Counted from the stretch's first letter, positions 26,676 to 38,382 are shown. The stretch: 64,000 bases of DNA from Rhodovulum sp. 12E13 (GCF_003340565.1 NZ_QPLK01000009.1:84111-148110), one strand, 5' to 3'. Notes: generated by a model from the sequence alone, not told the origin. Translations and numbers: made by a program.

Positions 26676-27629
26676 TCACGTCTCGCCCCCGACCAGCTCC
26701 TCGGCGATGGCGCGGGCGATCGGGGCGGCCTCGTGCGACTGCATTCCGGGGCGCAGCCGGTCGTCGTAGAGCATCCGCAGCAGGAGCTCGTCGTGCCGGG
26801 TCAGCAGCGCGAATTCCTCGTCGTCGTTGAAGATCGAGGGCCGCGCCGCCGGGCTGTCGTTGGCCAGCCCCAGGCCCTGCGCCACCTCCTCGTGCAGGCA
26901 GGACAGGCGCAGCAGATCGGGGTGCTCCGCCCGGATCACCGCCACCGCGCGCACGTATTCGCGGCTCGCCCCCTCGGAGAAGGCGAAGACGAGGCAGAAG
27001 GTCGAGCGCGGCATGTCGGTGATGGTGCGCAGCGCGGTCTGCCCGATCCCGGGCACCAGCGCACGCAAGCGGTCGGCATAACCGCGCCGCTCGTCCTCGT
27101 GCAGCATCAGCACGTGGAAGTTGCCGCCGTCGCGCACAGCGCGGATAGGGTGGCCCGTCACGCGCGACAGCCGCGCGGCCAGCGTCGAGAGGGCGGCGCG
27201 GTCATCGCGGGCCTGAGATGGCGGGACGGTCTCGCCGAACTCGATCTCGAGCCGCACCGGCCCCGTCCAGCGGCGCAGGTCACTTTCGGTCTGGCGCGCG
27301 ACCATCGCGCCGTTGTTCTCGACATATTCGTCGAAGAGCGCGATGCGCACGAAGTTCTCGGTCAGCATCCGCGCGTCGAAGGGCGTGTCGCGGCCCCCGC
27401 CGTCGGTGCGCAACAGCCCCTGCGCCAACAGGTCGGACTGAACCCGCGCGTAATAGCGCGCGAGCGCCCGGCTCTCGGAGCTGCGCTCGGGCGCGGGGAG
27501 AGACGCCTCGGCGGCGCGGTCGGGGCGCGAGGGTGGCGTGGGCGACACACCGACCGGGGCCGGCGTGCACGACGCCAGCGCCAGCGCGACGGCTGCCGCC
27601 CATCCCGCCCGGAGCACGCCCTCGCCCAT
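26676..27629 (-). CDS. DUF2927 domain lipoprotein
   Basis: 317 aa. The N-terminal signal ends at a lipobox: ALALASC, with Cys about residue 21, so the mature protein should be lipid-anchored. The DUF2927 core contains [15 protein letters not shown], where His-Glu-Glu is reminiscent of a zinc peptidase HE motif, and [23 protein letters not shown] near the end. The function is unknown. The ATG at 27629 lies a few bases beyond the stop of the TelA gene, indicating co-transcription. Confidence 0.82.
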   Translation of the reverse strand: MGEGVLRAGWAAAVALALASCTPAPVGVSPTPPSRPDRAAEASLPAPERSSESRALARYYARVQSDLLAQGLLRTDGGGRDTPFDARMLTENFVRIALFDEYVENNGAMVARQTESDLRRWTGPVRLEIEFGETVPPSQARDDRAALSTLAARLSRVTGHPIRAVRDGGNFHVLMLHEDERRGYADRLRALVPGIGQTALRTITDMPRSTFCLVFAFSEGASREYVRAVAVIRAEHPDLLRLSCLHEEVAQGLGLANDSPAARPSIFNDDEEFALLTRHDELLLRMLYDDRLRPGMQSHEAAPIARAIAEELVGGET

Positions 27630-27634
27630 GCGCC

Positions 27635-28843
27635 TCAGCCGGTCGGCGCGGGCGCGGCGGCGGCGTCGCCGGAGCCGCCCCCGGTCGCACGTGCCTTGGC
27701 GGACGCGAGCGTATCGCGCAGCTCGGCCTCCATCTTCTGCAGGTCGGCCTCGGCGGTGGCGCGGCGCTTCTTGCCCTCGTCGGCGATGGCGAGGCTCTCG
27801 TTGATCGTGGCGATGAGCGTCGCGTTGGCCTGCTTGACAGCCTCGATGTCGAACACGCCGCGCTCCATCTCCTCGCGCACCGTCTTGTTGGCCTGCCGAA
27901 GGTTCTCGGCATTCGCGGTCAGCAGTTCGTTGGTGAGGTCCGACGCCTCCTTGACCGCCTTGGCCGCCTCCGACGAGCGCTGGATCGTCACCGCCTGCGC
28001 CAGCTGCGTCTCCCACAGCGGCACGGTGTTGACGAGGGTCGAGTTGATCTTGGTGATGAGCGACTTGTCGTTTTCCTGCACCAGCCGGATCGAGGGGAGC
28101 GACTGCATGGTCACCTGCCGCGTCAGCCGGAGGTCATGCACCCGCCGCTCGAGGTCGTCGCGGGCGGCGCGCAGGTCGCGCAACTCCTGCGCCTTCATCA
28201 CCTGGTCGTTCTCGGCCGCCGCCTCGACCTCGTCCTCCTTGGCGGGGATCGTCGTGGCGTCGAGCTCCGACAGCTTTTCCTCGCCGGCGGCGATGTAGAG
28301 CGCGAGTTCGTCGTAGAAGGCGAGCGTCTTCTCGTAGAGCACGTCGAGCGACTTGACGTCCTTCATCAGCGTGTGCTCGTGGCCGAGCAGCGTGTCGGTG
28401 ATGCGGTCGATCTGAAGCTGCACATCCTCGTATTTCGACATGAACTCCGAGATCGAATTTCCGCCGCGATTGAAGATCCGCTCGAACCACGAACGCTTGC
28501 GGTTGGGATCGAGCTCGTCGACAGAAAAGCCCCTGATGGTCGAGACGATCTCGCGCAGGCTGTCGCCGGCGGGGCCGACATCCTTGTTCTTGACGCCCGC
28601 GAGCATCGACTGGCTGATCTCCTGCAGTTCGGATTGCGCCGACGAGCCGAACGCCACGATCGAGTTCGTGTCGGCCATGTCGATCTCGTCCATGCGTTTG
28701 CGGATCGCGTCGCTCACCTGCGCGTCGGCCTCCTTCATGGGCACCACCGCCTCGGCGGGTGCGGGTTCCGGCAACAGGGCCTTGGTGACGGCCTCGACTT
28801 CCTCGAGCTCGGCCTCTGCCTTCTGGCGGACGGTGTCGGACAT
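27635..28843 (-). CDS. telA: Toxic anion resistance protein, TelA/KlaA family
   Basis: 402 aa, mostly helical, no signal peptide. The family segments are FSVDELDPNRKRSWFERIFNRGGNSISEFMSKYEDVQ and the coiled-coil region AAAENDQVMKAQELRDLRAARDDLERRVHDLRLT. TelA proteins are associated with tellurite and general envelope-stress resistance, with unclear mechanism. XpaC lies directly upstream, as is usual for this pair. Confidence 0.9.
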   Translation of the reverse strand: MSDTVRQKAEAELEEVEAVTKALLPEPAPAEAVVPMKEADAQVSDAIRKRMDEIDMADTNSIVAFGSSAQSELQEISQSMLAGVKNKDVGPAGDSLREIVSTIRGFSVDELDPNRKRSWFERIFNRGGNSISEFMSKYEDVQLQIDRITDTLLGHEHTLMKDVKSLDVLYEKTLAFYDELALYIAAGEEKLSELDATTIPAKEDEVEAAAENDQVMKAQELRDLRAARDDLERRVHDLRLTRQVTMQSLPSIRLVQENDKSLITKINSTLVNTVPLWETQLAQAVTIQRSSEAAKAVKEASDLTNELLTANAENLRQANKTVREEMERGVFDIEAVKQANATLIATINESLAIADEGKKRRATAEADLQKMEAELRDTLASAKARATGGGSGDAAAAPAPTG

Positions 28844-28888
28844 GGGGTCTCTCCGTGGATGGACAACCGGGGGTCTTCCGAAAGAAGT

Positions 28889-29791
28889 TCACTCCATCGG
28901 CTTCACGCCCTCGCGCGTCAGCCGCTCGCGGAGCACCTCGATCTCGATGTCGAGGTCGGTGCGGTCGCTTTCCATCAGCTTTACCGTCTTCGCCGCGAAA
29001 TTGCTCTCCAGATCGTCCAGCAGGGCGATGTAATCGGCCTTGGCCTGTGCGTCGGCGGTGCGGGAATACAGGTCGGCGAACTTCACGGTCGCGTCCCGCG
29101 CCCCCACGAGATAGACGCCGAGGAACTTGCGCGCCGAGGGCAGGTCGCGCGGATCCTCCTCGACCGTGCGGAACATCTGTCGTGCGGTCGTCTGGAACGC
29201 CTCGACCCGCCGTTCGAGCGCCCGGTCGCCCGCGCGGTGAATGGCCAGCCCCATCGCCTCGAGATGCGCCTCCGCCTCGTCGACCGCGCGCGCCACCCGC
29301 TCCGACTGGAAGCCGTCGGACGACACCCCCTTGTCTCTCAGCGGGTCGAGCCCGAAGGTCGCGAGCATGAGCGCCACCGCGATCAGACCGTAGAGCGCGG
29401 GCTCGATGAGGGCGGGCACCTCCGGGGCGAAGGCGGCCAGGAACACGCCCAGCCCCATGCCGACGGCCGAGACGATCTTGCGGGGGACGGCCGGCTTCCT
29501 GGCAACCTTGCGCTCGCGGTAGGCATCCTCGGCACGCAGGCCGTCCGACAGCACGAACACCGACCCCGCCATGACGCCGGCCGCCGCGAGGTCGACCGCC
29601 ATGCCCACCGCATCCTGCCGGAAGGCGGTGACGAGCAGCGGCAGGGGCGCGAGGTAGAGCAGGTTGCGCCGCCCCCGCCCGCGTACGGGCTGGCCGAACG
29701 AGGGGCGCAGGCGCGCCGCGCCGGCCTCGCCCCCCGACGTCTTGCCGGCAGAGCCGCCGGGCGAGTATCTGCCGCCGAAGCGCTGGGCCAT
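28889..29791 (-). CDS. XpaC-type membrane protein
   Basis: 300 aa. Membrane helices lie in LLYLAPLPLLVTAFR, AVGMAVDLAAAGVMAGSVFVL and VSAVGMGLGVFLAAFAP plus the next helix. The C-terminal half is helical (LDDLESNFAAKTVKLMESDRTDLDIEIEVLRERL). The family name comes from 5-bromo-4-chloroindolyl phosphate hydrolysis; no catalytic site is evident, so enzyme activity is doubtful. It partners with TelA. The start at 29791 overlaps the stop of the small upstream gene (ATGA). Confidence 0.85.
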   Translation of the reverse strand: MAQRFGGRYSPGGSAGKTSGGEAGAARLRPSFGQPVRGRGRRNLLYLAPLPLLVTAFRQDAVGMAVDLAAAGVMAGSVFVLSDGLRAEDAYRERKVARKPAVPRKIVSAVGMGLGVFLAAFAPEVPALIEPALYGLIAVALMLATFGLDPLRDKGVSSDGFQSERVARAVDEAEAHLEAMGLAIHRAGDRALERRVEAFQTTARQMFRTVEEDPRDLPSARKFLGVYLVGARDATVKFADLYSRTADAQAKADYIALLDDLESNFAAKTVKLMESDRTDLDIEIEVLRERLTREGVKPME

Positions 29792-30000
29792 CACGGGCCT
29801 CCGATCAGGCCGGCGGAGACCCCGAAGACGAGGCACCACAGCACGGCGAAGGCCACCTTCGAGAGGGTGCCCGCGGTCACCGGCGTCTGCTCGACGGCCG
29901 TGCGTGCACCTGCCGCGAGCGCAGCCCCGGCGGTCACGATCGCCAGCACCAGCCCGACCGTGATCGCGACGGCGGCGGCCAGTGTGATGAGAATGCGCAT
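29791..30000 (-). CDS. Small membrane protein upstream of xpaC
   Basis: 69 aa with two predicted membrane helices (ILITLAAAVAITVGLVLAIVTAGAALAA and KVAFAVLWCLVFGVSAGLIGGP). No known domain is recognised. Its stop codon overlaps the xpaC start, so it is first gene of the xpaC-telA-DUF2927 operon. A role in the same envelope-stress complex is likely, by context only. Confidence 0.75.
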   Translation of the reverse strand: MRILITLAAAVAITVGLVLAIVTAGAALAAGARTAVEQTPVTAGTLSKVAFAVLWCLVFGVSAGLIGGP

Positions 30001-30165
30001 GGTCGTGGCCTCCCCTCGCGCCTGGACGATCTATACGACATGGGTGCCACGGCGCAATCGCGCGAGAGGCGGGCGCCGCGCGGCGGTCACAGATGCCTCA
30101 GTGCGGAACAGGGGCCGGTGCCGCCGCGCTGATCCCCCCGACGCAACACGCATCGGAGCCTCGCC

Positions 30166-30348
30166 ATGGAATTCCTCCTGGGACTCGTCGTGCTCGTGCT
30201 CGACATCTACGCGATCTATCAGACCCTGACGTCGAGCGCCTCGACCGCGGCCAAGGCCGCGTGGACGATCGCCATCATCCTCCTGCCCGTCCTCGGGGTG
30301 CTCGTCTGGCTGATCGCCGGGCCGCGGGGGCGCCCGCTTCGGGCCTGA
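30166..30348 (+). CDS. Small membrane protein with PLDc_N-like domain
   Basis: 60 aa, two helices. The second, WTIAIILLPVLGVLVWLIAGPRG, matches the N-terminal segment of cardiolipin synthases (PLDc_N). The domain also occurs alone in small proteins of unknown role. It lies divergently from the XpaC operon. Confidence 0.75.
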   Translation: MEFLLGLVVLVLDIYAIYQTLTSSASTAAKAAWTIAIILLPVLGVLVWLIAGPRGRPLRA

Positions 30349-30424
30349 GGCGATACGCGCCGCGCGCGATCGGCTGGCCATCGGCGACCGGGCCGCCTAA
30401 CCTCGCCCGCGCCAGGGGCGGGAG

Positions 30425-30886
30425 ATGCCGATGACCACGCTCTACGTCGATGCCGACGCCTGCCCCGTGAAGTCGGAGGCGGAGCGGGTGGCCACCCGGC
30501 TCGGCCTGCCGATGGTGCTCGTCTGCAACGGCGGGATCCGGCCGCCCGAGAACCCGCTTGTCTCGCTCGTCGTCGTCGACGCGGGCCCCGATGCCGCCGA
30601 CCGGTGGATCGCGGAGCGCTGCGGGCCTGGCGACGTGGTCGTGACCGCCGACCTGCCGCTCGCCGCCCGCTGCCTCGAGGCGGGGGCGCAGGTGATCCGG
30701 CATGACGGCGAGGCGCTGACGCAGGCCAATATCGGCGCGCGGCTGGCCATGCGCGACCTGATGGCCGACATCCGGGCGGCAGATCCCTTTCACCGGGGCG
30801 GCGGCGCGGCCTTCTCCAGGGCCGACCGGGCGCGCTTCCTGCAGGCGCTCGAACGGGCGGCGACGGCCGCCCGGCGTGCGGGCTGA
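30425..30886 (+). CDS. yaiI: YaiI/YqxD family protein (DUF188)
   Basis: 153 aa. Family motifs are [17 protein letters not shown] at the N-terminus, [18 protein letters not shown] in the middle, and the Phe-rich [19 protein letters not shown] at the end. The fold resembles PIN-like nucleases, but the function has not been shown. Two in-frame ATGs (30425 and 30431) are equally plausible. It converges on the LysR gene. Confidence 0.9.
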   Translation: MPMTTLYVDADACPVKSEAERVATRLGLPMVLVCNGGIRPPENPLVSLVVVDAGPDAADRWIAERCGPGDVVVTADLPLAARCLEAGAQVIRHDGEALTQANIGARLAMRDLMADIRAADPFHRGGGAAFSRADRARFLQALERAATAARRAG

Positions 30887-30904
30887 GCGGCGGCAGCCCC
30901 GCCG

Positions 30905-31840
30905 TCACCGTCCGCCCGGCACGCCGGCAAGCGTGTCGACCGGCAGGGCCGCCGACGGCCGGTCGAGCCCTGCCGCCTCGACGCAGCGACCGAGCTCGGC
31001 CCGGAACACCTCGAGCACGCGGGCGCGCGACGACACCTGCCGCTCCACCAGCCCCAGCCGCCGCGTGATCCGCCCCTCGCCGAAGGGGCGCGCGACGAAC
31101 CGGTCGCCGGCGGTGTCCATCAGCGCGAGCTTGGGCACCACCGCGCAGCCCATGCCGGCGGCGACGCAGCCGACGACCGCGGGCATCGTGTTGACCACGG
31201 CGACCTCGCGCGGCGCGACGCCGAGGCGGGCGAGCTCGGTCTCGATCTGGCGGGCCAGCGGCACCGCCGTCCGGTAGCGGATGAAGGGAAGGCGGCGCAG
31301 CATCTCGGCGTCCGACCCGTCATGCGTGCCGCGCGGCGCGATCAGCACCAGCGGCTCCGAGAGCACCTCTGTCCACGACAGGCCGGCGGGCAGGCCGACA
31401 TGCTCGGCCACGAGCGCCGCGTCGAGCCGGTGCGCGGCGACGTCGGCGATCAGCGTCTCCGACACGCCGACCGTCAGCGCAAAGGCGAGATCGGGGTAGC
31501 GTGGGCTCAGGCCGGCGAGCGCGTGGGGCGCAAGCTGCATCGAAACCGTGCGGATCGCCCCGATCCTGAGCACGCCCGCCGTGCTGCCGCCCGAGATCGC
31601 GAGCCGCGTCTCGGCCATCTCCTGCACCATCCGGCGGGCGGTGCGCAGCATTTCCTCGCCCCCCGCGTTGAGCCGGGGCGGCCGGGTGCGCCGGTCGAAG
31701 AGCTGCGCGCCCAGTTCGGCCTCAAGCGCCTGAATCTGCTGGCTGACCGCCGAAGCGGTCAGGTTTACCCGCGCGGCCGCGGCGGCAAAGCTGCCGGTCT
31801 CGGCGACGGCGATCAGGGTGTCGAGCTGGCGCAGATCCAC
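30905..31840 (-). CDS. LysR-family transcriptional regulator
   Basis: 311 aa. The N-terminal winged helix-turn-helix is LRQLDTLIAVAETGSFAAAAARVNLTASAVSQQIQALEAELGAQLFDRR. The remainder is a periplasmic-binding-like effector domain. The GTG at 31840 gives the standard LysR beginning (MDLRQLDTL); no clear Shine-Dalgarno precedes it. It is transcribed away from the TctCBA-GGT operon, so it most likely regulates that operon. An inverted repeat CACAAG-N17-CTTGTG spans its start codon. Confidence 0.9.
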   Translation of the reverse strand: MDLRQLDTLIAVAETGSFAAAAARVNLTASAVSQQIQALEAELGAQLFDRRTRPPRLNAGGEEMLRTARRMVQEMAETRLAISGGSTAGVLRIGAIRTVSMQLAPHALAGLSPRYPDLAFALTVGVSETLIADVAAHRLDAALVAEHVGLPAGLSWTEVLSEPLVLIAPRGTHDGSDAEMLRRLPFIRYRTAVPLARQIETELARLGVAPREVAVVNTMPAVVGCVAAGMGCAVVPKLALMDTAGDRFVARPFGEGRITRRLGLVERQVSSRARVLEVFRAELGRCVEAAGLDRPSAALPVDTLAGVPGGR

Positions 31841-31866
31841 AAGTTGTTTCGTAAGCACCGCTTGTG
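31838..31866. promoter_or_regulatory. Inverted repeat, candidate LysR operator
   Basis: CACAAG (31838-31843) is the reverse complement of CTTGTG (31861-31866) with 17 bases between. It lies in the divergent gap, overlapping the LysR start codon and 86 bases upstream of tctC. The location fits a LysR-type site controlling both directions, but short half-sites make chance occurrence possible. Confidence 0.3.
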
Positions 31867-31951
31867 AAAAAGACCAGAACAATTCGCTTTCGCCAGAGGC
31901 GCTGGTTTCCCATGCTCCACGCCACAATCACCCAATCGCAGGGAGACCGCC

Positions 31952-32899
31952 ATGAGCATGTTGAAGCCACTGTCCGTCGCGCTGGGCCTCGGCCTGGCCG
32001 CCGCGCTGCCCGCCGCCGCGCAGGACTACCCCGAGAAGCCCGTCGAGTTCATCGTGCCGTGGTCGCCGGGCGGCGGCAGCGACACGCTGATGCGCATCGT
32101 CGCCAACAACGTCACGCCCTATCTCGGCGTCGAGATGCCGGTGATCAACATGCCCGGCGTCGGCGGCACGGTGGGGCTGCGCGAGGCCTCGCGCCGCGAC
32201 GCCGACGGCTACACGATCAGCCAGGTCCACGAGGGTCTGCTGACCGCTACCGTGACGGGCCTGACCGAGCTCGAATGGTCGGATTTCGAGCCGATCGCCC
32301 TGATGACCTCGTCGCCGCAATACCTCGTCGCCGCCGACGAGGCGCCCTTCGAGACCTTCGAGGAGATGGTGGCCTATGCGCAGGAGAACCCGGGCGACCT
32401 GACGATCGGCGTCACGCTCGGCGGCGTGCCGCACCTGCATGCCGCGATGATCGCCGAGGCCTTCGACATCGAGTGGTCCTACGTGGGCTACGAGGGCACG
32501 GGCGAGCGCATCCGCGCGCTGGTGGGCGGCAACCTCGATCTCGCCATCGGCGACGTCGCCTCGTCGCTGCAGTTCGCCGAGAACGGCGACCTCAAGTTTC
32601 TCGCCACCGGCGCGACCGAGCGCATGGCGCAGACCCCAGACATCCCCACGCTGACCGAGCTCGGCGCCGATCTGGAGCTGACGATCACCCGCGGCATCGT
32701 CATGCCGCAGGGGGCGCCCGACGAGGCGCAGGCCACGCTCGAGACCGCGCTGATGGAGCTGTCGGAAGACGAGACCTTCGTCCAGCAGGTCAACAACGCC
32801 GGCGCCGAGGTCGCCTTCCGCGGGCAGGAGGACTACACGGCCTACCTCGCCTCGCTGGCCGGCACGGTGGAACGCCTCGCCGAGGTGCTGGCGCCGTGA
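31952..32899 (+). CDS. tctC: Tripartite tricarboxylate transporter substrate-binding protein (TctC/Bug)
   Basis: 315 aa. A signal peptide (LSVALGLGLAAALPAAAQ) is followed by the Bug-family start YPEKPVEFIVPWSPGGGSDTLMRIVA. The ligand-binding loop VINMPGVGGTVGLREA and VGYEGTGERIRALVGG segment are typical. It binds a carboxylate-type ligand in the periplasm and delivers it to TctAB. The following gene starts within its stop codon (GTGA). Confidence 0.93.
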   Translation: MSMLKPLSVALGLGLAAALPAAAQDYPEKPVEFIVPWSPGGGSDTLMRIVANNVTPYLGVEMPVINMPGVGGTVGLREASRRDADGYTISQVHEGLLTATVTGLTELEWSDFEPIALMTSSPQYLVAADEAPFETFEEMVAYAQENPGDLTIGVTLGGVPHLHAAMIAEAFDIEWSYVGYEGTGERIRALVGGNLDLAIGDVASSLQFAENGDLKFLATGATERMAQTPDIPTLTELGADLELTITRGIVMPQGAPDEAQATLETALMELSEDETFVQQVNNAGAEVAFRGQEDYTAYLASLAGTVERLAEVLAP

Positions 32900-33408
32900 G
32901 CGACGTCGGGGCTGAAAGGGACCGGACGGGCGAGTCGGGCGAGGTCGCCCGGCTCGTCGCCTACGTCGCGCTCTTCGCCGTCTCGGCGGCGCTGTTCGTC
33001 GAGGCGGCAGGGCTGCCCGTGTCGCGTTTCGAACGGCTTGGCGCGGGCGCCTTTCCGATGATCGTGCACGGCACGCTGATGGCGCTGCTCCTTGGCGCCA
33101 TCGTCGCCACGATGCGCCGACTGCCGCGCGCCGCCTACGCCCGCTTCGCGGCCGATATCCGCGACTGGGCGGTGTCGCGGCGGCTCGTCTTCTTCCTCTT
33201 CGCCTGTCTGGGCCTCTACCTCGCCGTGATGCCCGTGGTCGGCTTCGCACCCGCGACCTTCGTCTTTCTCGCGGTCATGCAGGGCGTGCTCGCGCCCAAG
33301 ACGCCGGTCGCCATGGGCACCGCGCTGCTGCTGGCGCTCCTGTTCTCCTACGGGCTGAACTGGCTCTTCGCCGAGGTCTTCAACGTCTTCCTGCCGCGGG
33401 GCCGCTGA
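32896..33408 (+). CDS. tctB: Tripartite tricarboxylate transporter small permease TctB
   Basis: 170 aa. Four hydrophobic helices (VAYVALFAVSAALFVEAA, IVHGTLMALLLGAIVAT, LVFFLFACLGLYLAVMPVVGF and MGTALLLALLFSYGLNWLF) match TctB size and topology. The GTG start at 32896 overlaps the tctC stop by four bases; no ATG is available nearby. It is sandwiched between tctC and tctA. Confidence 0.88.
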   Translation: MSDVGAERDRTGESGEVARLVAYVALFAVSAALFVEAAGLPVSRFERLGAGAFPMIVHGTLMALLLGAIVATMRRLPRAAYARFAADIRDWAVSRRLVFFLFACLGLYLAVMPVVGFAPATFVFLAVMQGVLAPKTPVAMGTALLLALLFSYGLNWLFAEVFNVFLPRGR

Positions 33409-33409
33409 G

Positions 33410-34920
33410 ATGGACGCCTTCCTGCAGGGCGCGGCCGTGGTGCTGTCGCCCGAGACGCTGATCTACATGCTGGTGGGCTCCATCGCGGGCATCGTCGCCG
33501 CAGCCATCCCGGGCTTCACCGTGACGATGGCGATCGTGCTGACGCTGCCGCTGACCTTCGCGATGGACCCGCTGCAGGGCATCGCGGTGATGCTGGCCGT
33601 CTATGTGGGCGGCTACACCGGCGGCCTGATCTCGGCCGCGCTGCTCGGCATACCCGGCACGCCGTCGGCGGTGGCCACCACCTTCGACGCCTTCCCGATG
33701 GCCCGGCGGGGCGAGCCGGGGCGCGCGCTGTCGATCGGGGTCTGGGCCTCGTTTCTCGGCACGGTGATATCCACCGCGGTCCTGATCGTCGCCGCGCCCC
33801 CGCTCGCCGTCTTCGCGGTGCGGCTGGGACCGTGGGAATATTTCTCGCTCATCGTCTTCGCGCTCACGATCGTGGCCAGCCTCGTCGGCCACTCGGCCAC
33901 GCGCGGCCTGATCGCGGCGCTGATCGGGCTCGCGATCTCCACCGTGGGCGCCGACCCGATGATGGGGCAGCCGCGCTTCGACTTCGGGCTCGAGGTGCTG
34001 CAGGCGGGCCTTCCCTTCCTCGTGGTGCTCATCGGCATCTTCGCCATCTCGCAACTCGCCTCCGAGGTGGAGGATGCGGGCGCCATCCGCCGCGGCGAGA
34101 AGGTTGTCACCGGCAGCATCGATTTTCGCGTCTGGGACGCGATGCGCGACGTGGTGATGCGCCCGGTCAACCTGATCCGCTCGTCGGTCGTGGGCGTGGC
34201 GATCGGCGCGCTGCCGGGCGCGGGCGGCTCGATCGCCAACCTCGTCGCCTACGACCAGGCCAAGCGCGCCTCGAAGACGCCGGAGACGTTCGGCACCGGC
34301 ACGCCCGAGGGGGTCGTCGCCTCCGAATCGGGCAACTCGGCCACGGCGGGCGGCGGCCTGATCCCTCTCATCGCGCTCGGCATCCCCGGCTCGGCGGTCG
34401 ATGCGATCCTGATGGCCTCGCTCATGGTGCACGGCATCTCGGTGGGGCCGCGGCTGATCATGGACAACGCCGACCTGGTCTACGGCATGTTCCTCGCCAT
34501 GGTCGTGTCGAGCCTGCTGATGCTCGTCGTGTGCCTGACCTTCATGCGCGCGTTCCTGCGGGTGGCCGAGGTGCCGAAATGGGCCATCGTGCCGCTGGTG
34601 CTGGTGTGCTGCGTCGTCGGCTCCTTCGCGCTGAACAACCGGGTGACCGATCTCTACCTGCTCGGCGCCGTGGGGGTGCTGGGCTACGCGCTGCGCGCGC
34701 TCGACTTCCCGCTCGCGCCGCTGGTGCTGGGCGTCATCCTGGGCCCCATCGCCGAGACCAACCTTCGCCGCGCGCTTATGACCGACGCCGACTGGTCGCT
34801 CTTCTTCACCCGGCCCGTCAGCCTGATCTTCCTCGTGCTGGCCGTGCTTTCCATCGCCTGGTCGGTGCGGGCGCACATGCGCGCACGCCGCAAGGCAGAC
34901 GACCGAAAGGAACCCGCCTG

Positions 34921-34921
<1 letters not shown>
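33410..34921 (+). CDS. tctA: Tripartite tricarboxylate transporter large permease TctA
   Basis: 503 aa, about twelve hydrophobic segments. Family motifs are GSIAGIVAAAIPGFTVTMAIVLTLPLTFAM near the N-terminus, LLGIPGTPSAVATTFDAFPMA, and the second repeat ALPGAGGSIANLVAYDQAKRASK with GVVASESGNSATAGGGLIPL. It forms the membrane channel with TctB. Its stop shares a base with the next gene's ATG (TGATG), showing translational coupling to the gamma-glutamyltransferase. Confidence 0.95.
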
Positions 34922-36516
<1,595 letters not shown>

Positions 36517-36658
36517 CGCCGGGCGCGGGGCGGGCCCGGCGCCGTCGCGCGGCGGCCTCGTCGTGGGGGCGCGTGCCCTCGCGGGGCGGGCGGGATTGCC
36601 CTCGCCCCGCCCCGCGCCTTATATGCACGCGAATTCAGGCATCGCGAGAGAGACGATC

Positions 36659-37405
36659 ATGGCCGGCCATTCCAAATGGGCGAACATCCAGCACCGCAAG
36701 GGGCGCCAGGACGCTGCGCGCTCCAAGCTGTTCTCGAAGCTGTCCAAGGAGATCACGGTGGCCGCCAAGATGGGCGACCCCGACCCCGAGAAGAACCCGC
36801 GCCTGCGCCTCGCGGTGAAGGAGGCCAAGGCGAACTCGGTGCCGAAGGACGTCATCCAGCGCGCCATCGACAAGAGCCAGGGCGGCGAGGGCGACGGCTA
36901 CGAGGAGATCCGCTACGAGGGCTACGGCCCCGGGGGCGTGGCGATCATCGTCGAGGCGATGACCGACAACCGCAACCGCACCGCCTCCAACGTGCGCTCG
37001 ACCTTCGGCAAGCACGGCGGCAACCTCGGCGAGACCGGCTCGGTCGGATTCATGTTCGAGCGCAAGGGCGAGATAGTCTATGCCGCCGATGCCGCCGACG
37101 AGGAGACGGTGCTCGAGGCCGCGATGGAGGCCGGCGCCGAGGACGTCGAGAGCACGGCTGACGGCCACACGATCTACTGCGCCGACACCGATCTCAACGA
37201 CGTCTCGAGCGCGCTCGAGGCGCGTCTGGGCGAGGCGCAATCGACGAAACTCGTCTGGAAGCCGCTCAACACGACCGAACTCGACTACGAGGGCGCGCAG
37301 AAGCTGATGCGCCTGATCGAGGTGCTGGAAGACGACGACGACGTGCAGCGCGTCACCGCCAATTTCGAGGTCTCCGACGAGGTGATGGAGCAGCTCGCCT
37401 CCTGA
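36659..37405 (+). CDS. YebC/PmpR family protein
   Basis: 248 aa, normal length. The start [32 protein letters not shown] is diagnostic, followed by the three-domain YebC fold ([27 protein letters not shown] and [14 protein letters not shown]). Family members are reported as transcription regulators and, more recently, as ribosome-associated factors easing polyproline stalling; which applies here is unknown. It is a single gene. Confidence 0.95.
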   Translation: MAGHSKWANIQHRKGRQDAARSKLFSKLSKEITVAAKMGDPDPEKNPRLRLAVKEAKANSVPKDVIQRAIDKSQGGEGDGYEEIRYEGYGPGGVAIIVEAMTDNRNRTASNVRSTFGKHGGNLGETGSVGFMFERKGEIVYAADAADEETVLEAAMEAGAEDVESTADGHTIYCADTDLNDVSSALEARLGEAQSTKLVWKPLNTTELDYEGAQKLMRLIEVLEDDDDVQRVTANFEVSDEVMEQLAS

Positions 37406-37658
37406 CCCGGCCGTTCCGGCAGGCCCTTCGCCCTCTCGCGGGCGGTGGCCGACGGCCGTGTCTCGCCGTGACGGGCCGAGGCCGCGCGCGCGGGGCAGGG
37501 GCCCTCACTCGCGCCGATCGCGCCGCACGCAACGCGAGCGCCCGGCAGCTCTTGCTCGACAGCGCGACGGCCATTTCGCTGACCATTGCTGCCGGTCTCT
37601 CGCCTCGATGGCCATGCGCGCCGCTCGGGGGGGGCGTGCCGCGCCGCCCGCAACCGGG

Positions 37659-38285
37659 TCAGGCGCCCGGGCGATCGTCTCGCGCGTCGGCCACCATGGC
37701 GATGGCCGCGGCCACGGCCTCGTCGATCGACATCGTGGAGGTATCGAGCACCTTCGCGTCGGGTGCAGGCCTGAGCGGGGCGTCGGTGCGGCCCCGGTCG
37801 CGCGCGTCGCGCTCCCGCAGGTCGGCCGCCACCTGCTCGAGCGTCACGGCGTGGCCCTTGGCCGCGAGCTCGGCATGGCGGCGGCGGGCGCGCTCGTCGT
37901 CGGTGGCCGTGACGAACAGCTTCACCGCCGCGTCGGGGCAGATGACGGTGCCGATGTCGCGCCCGTCGAGCACCGCGCCGCCCATCCGCGTGGCGAAGGC
38001 GCGCTGGAAGTCGACCAGCGCCGCGCGCACTTCGGGGATCGCCGCGACACGGCTCGCCGCCTGCCCCACCTCCTGCGTGCGCAGGCCCGCCTCGTCGGCC
38101 AGATCGTCGGCCTGCAGGGCGCGCGCCGCGTCGAGGGGCGCGGTGCCGTCGAGCGTGCGCCGCCCCGTGGCGCGGTAGAGCAGCCCGGTATCCAGATGCG
38201 CGAACCCGAACCGCGCCGCGACGGCCCGCGCGATGGTGCCCTTGCCTGCCGCCGCGGGGCCGTCGATGGCGACGGTGAAGCTCAT
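37659..38285 (-). CDS. cmk: Cytidylate kinase
   Basis: 208 aa. It phosphorylates CMP/dCMP. The P-loop [14 protein letters not shown] lies at the N-terminus, with [11 protein letters not shown] and [23 protein letters not shown], the CMP-binding signature. The last motif, [19 protein letters not shown], forms the lid. It follows aroA on the same strand with a 97-base gap containing a CAAATA repeat. In many proteobacteria cmk precedes rpsA; here rpsA is about 4 kb away on the opposite strand. Confidence 0.95.
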   Translation of the reverse strand: MSFTVAIDGPAAAGKGTIARAVAARFGFAHLDTGLLYRATGRRTLDGTAPLDAARALQADDLADEAGLRTQEVGQAASRVAAIPEVRAALVDFQRAFATRMGGAVLDGRDIGTVICPDAAVKLFVTATDDERARRRHAELAAKGHAVTLEQVAADLRERDARDRGRTDAPLRPAPDAKVLDTSTMSIDEAVAAAIAMVADARDDRPGA

Positions 38286-38325
38286 GCCCGCCGCTCCACG
38301 GGCCGGGCCGGCCGGCCGGCCTCCG

Positions 38326-38351
38326 GCGGGGATATTTGCAGCAAGAAGAAG
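38326..38351 (-). repeat. CAAATA intergenic repeat, copy 5
   Basis: On the minus strand it reads CTTCTTCTTGCTGCAAATAT, then CCCCGC. It lies between aroA and cmk, followed by a GGCCGGCC-rich inverted repeat. Confidence 0.6.
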
Positions 38352-38382
38352 GGCGGGGCGCTGCGCGTCGGGCGGACGGGGG

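Noticed and set aside
27218..30229. Another frame of about 1000 codons on the plus strand over TelA, XpaC and DUF2927.
   Set aside because: Antisense shadow of three real genes, with no domain and biased composition.
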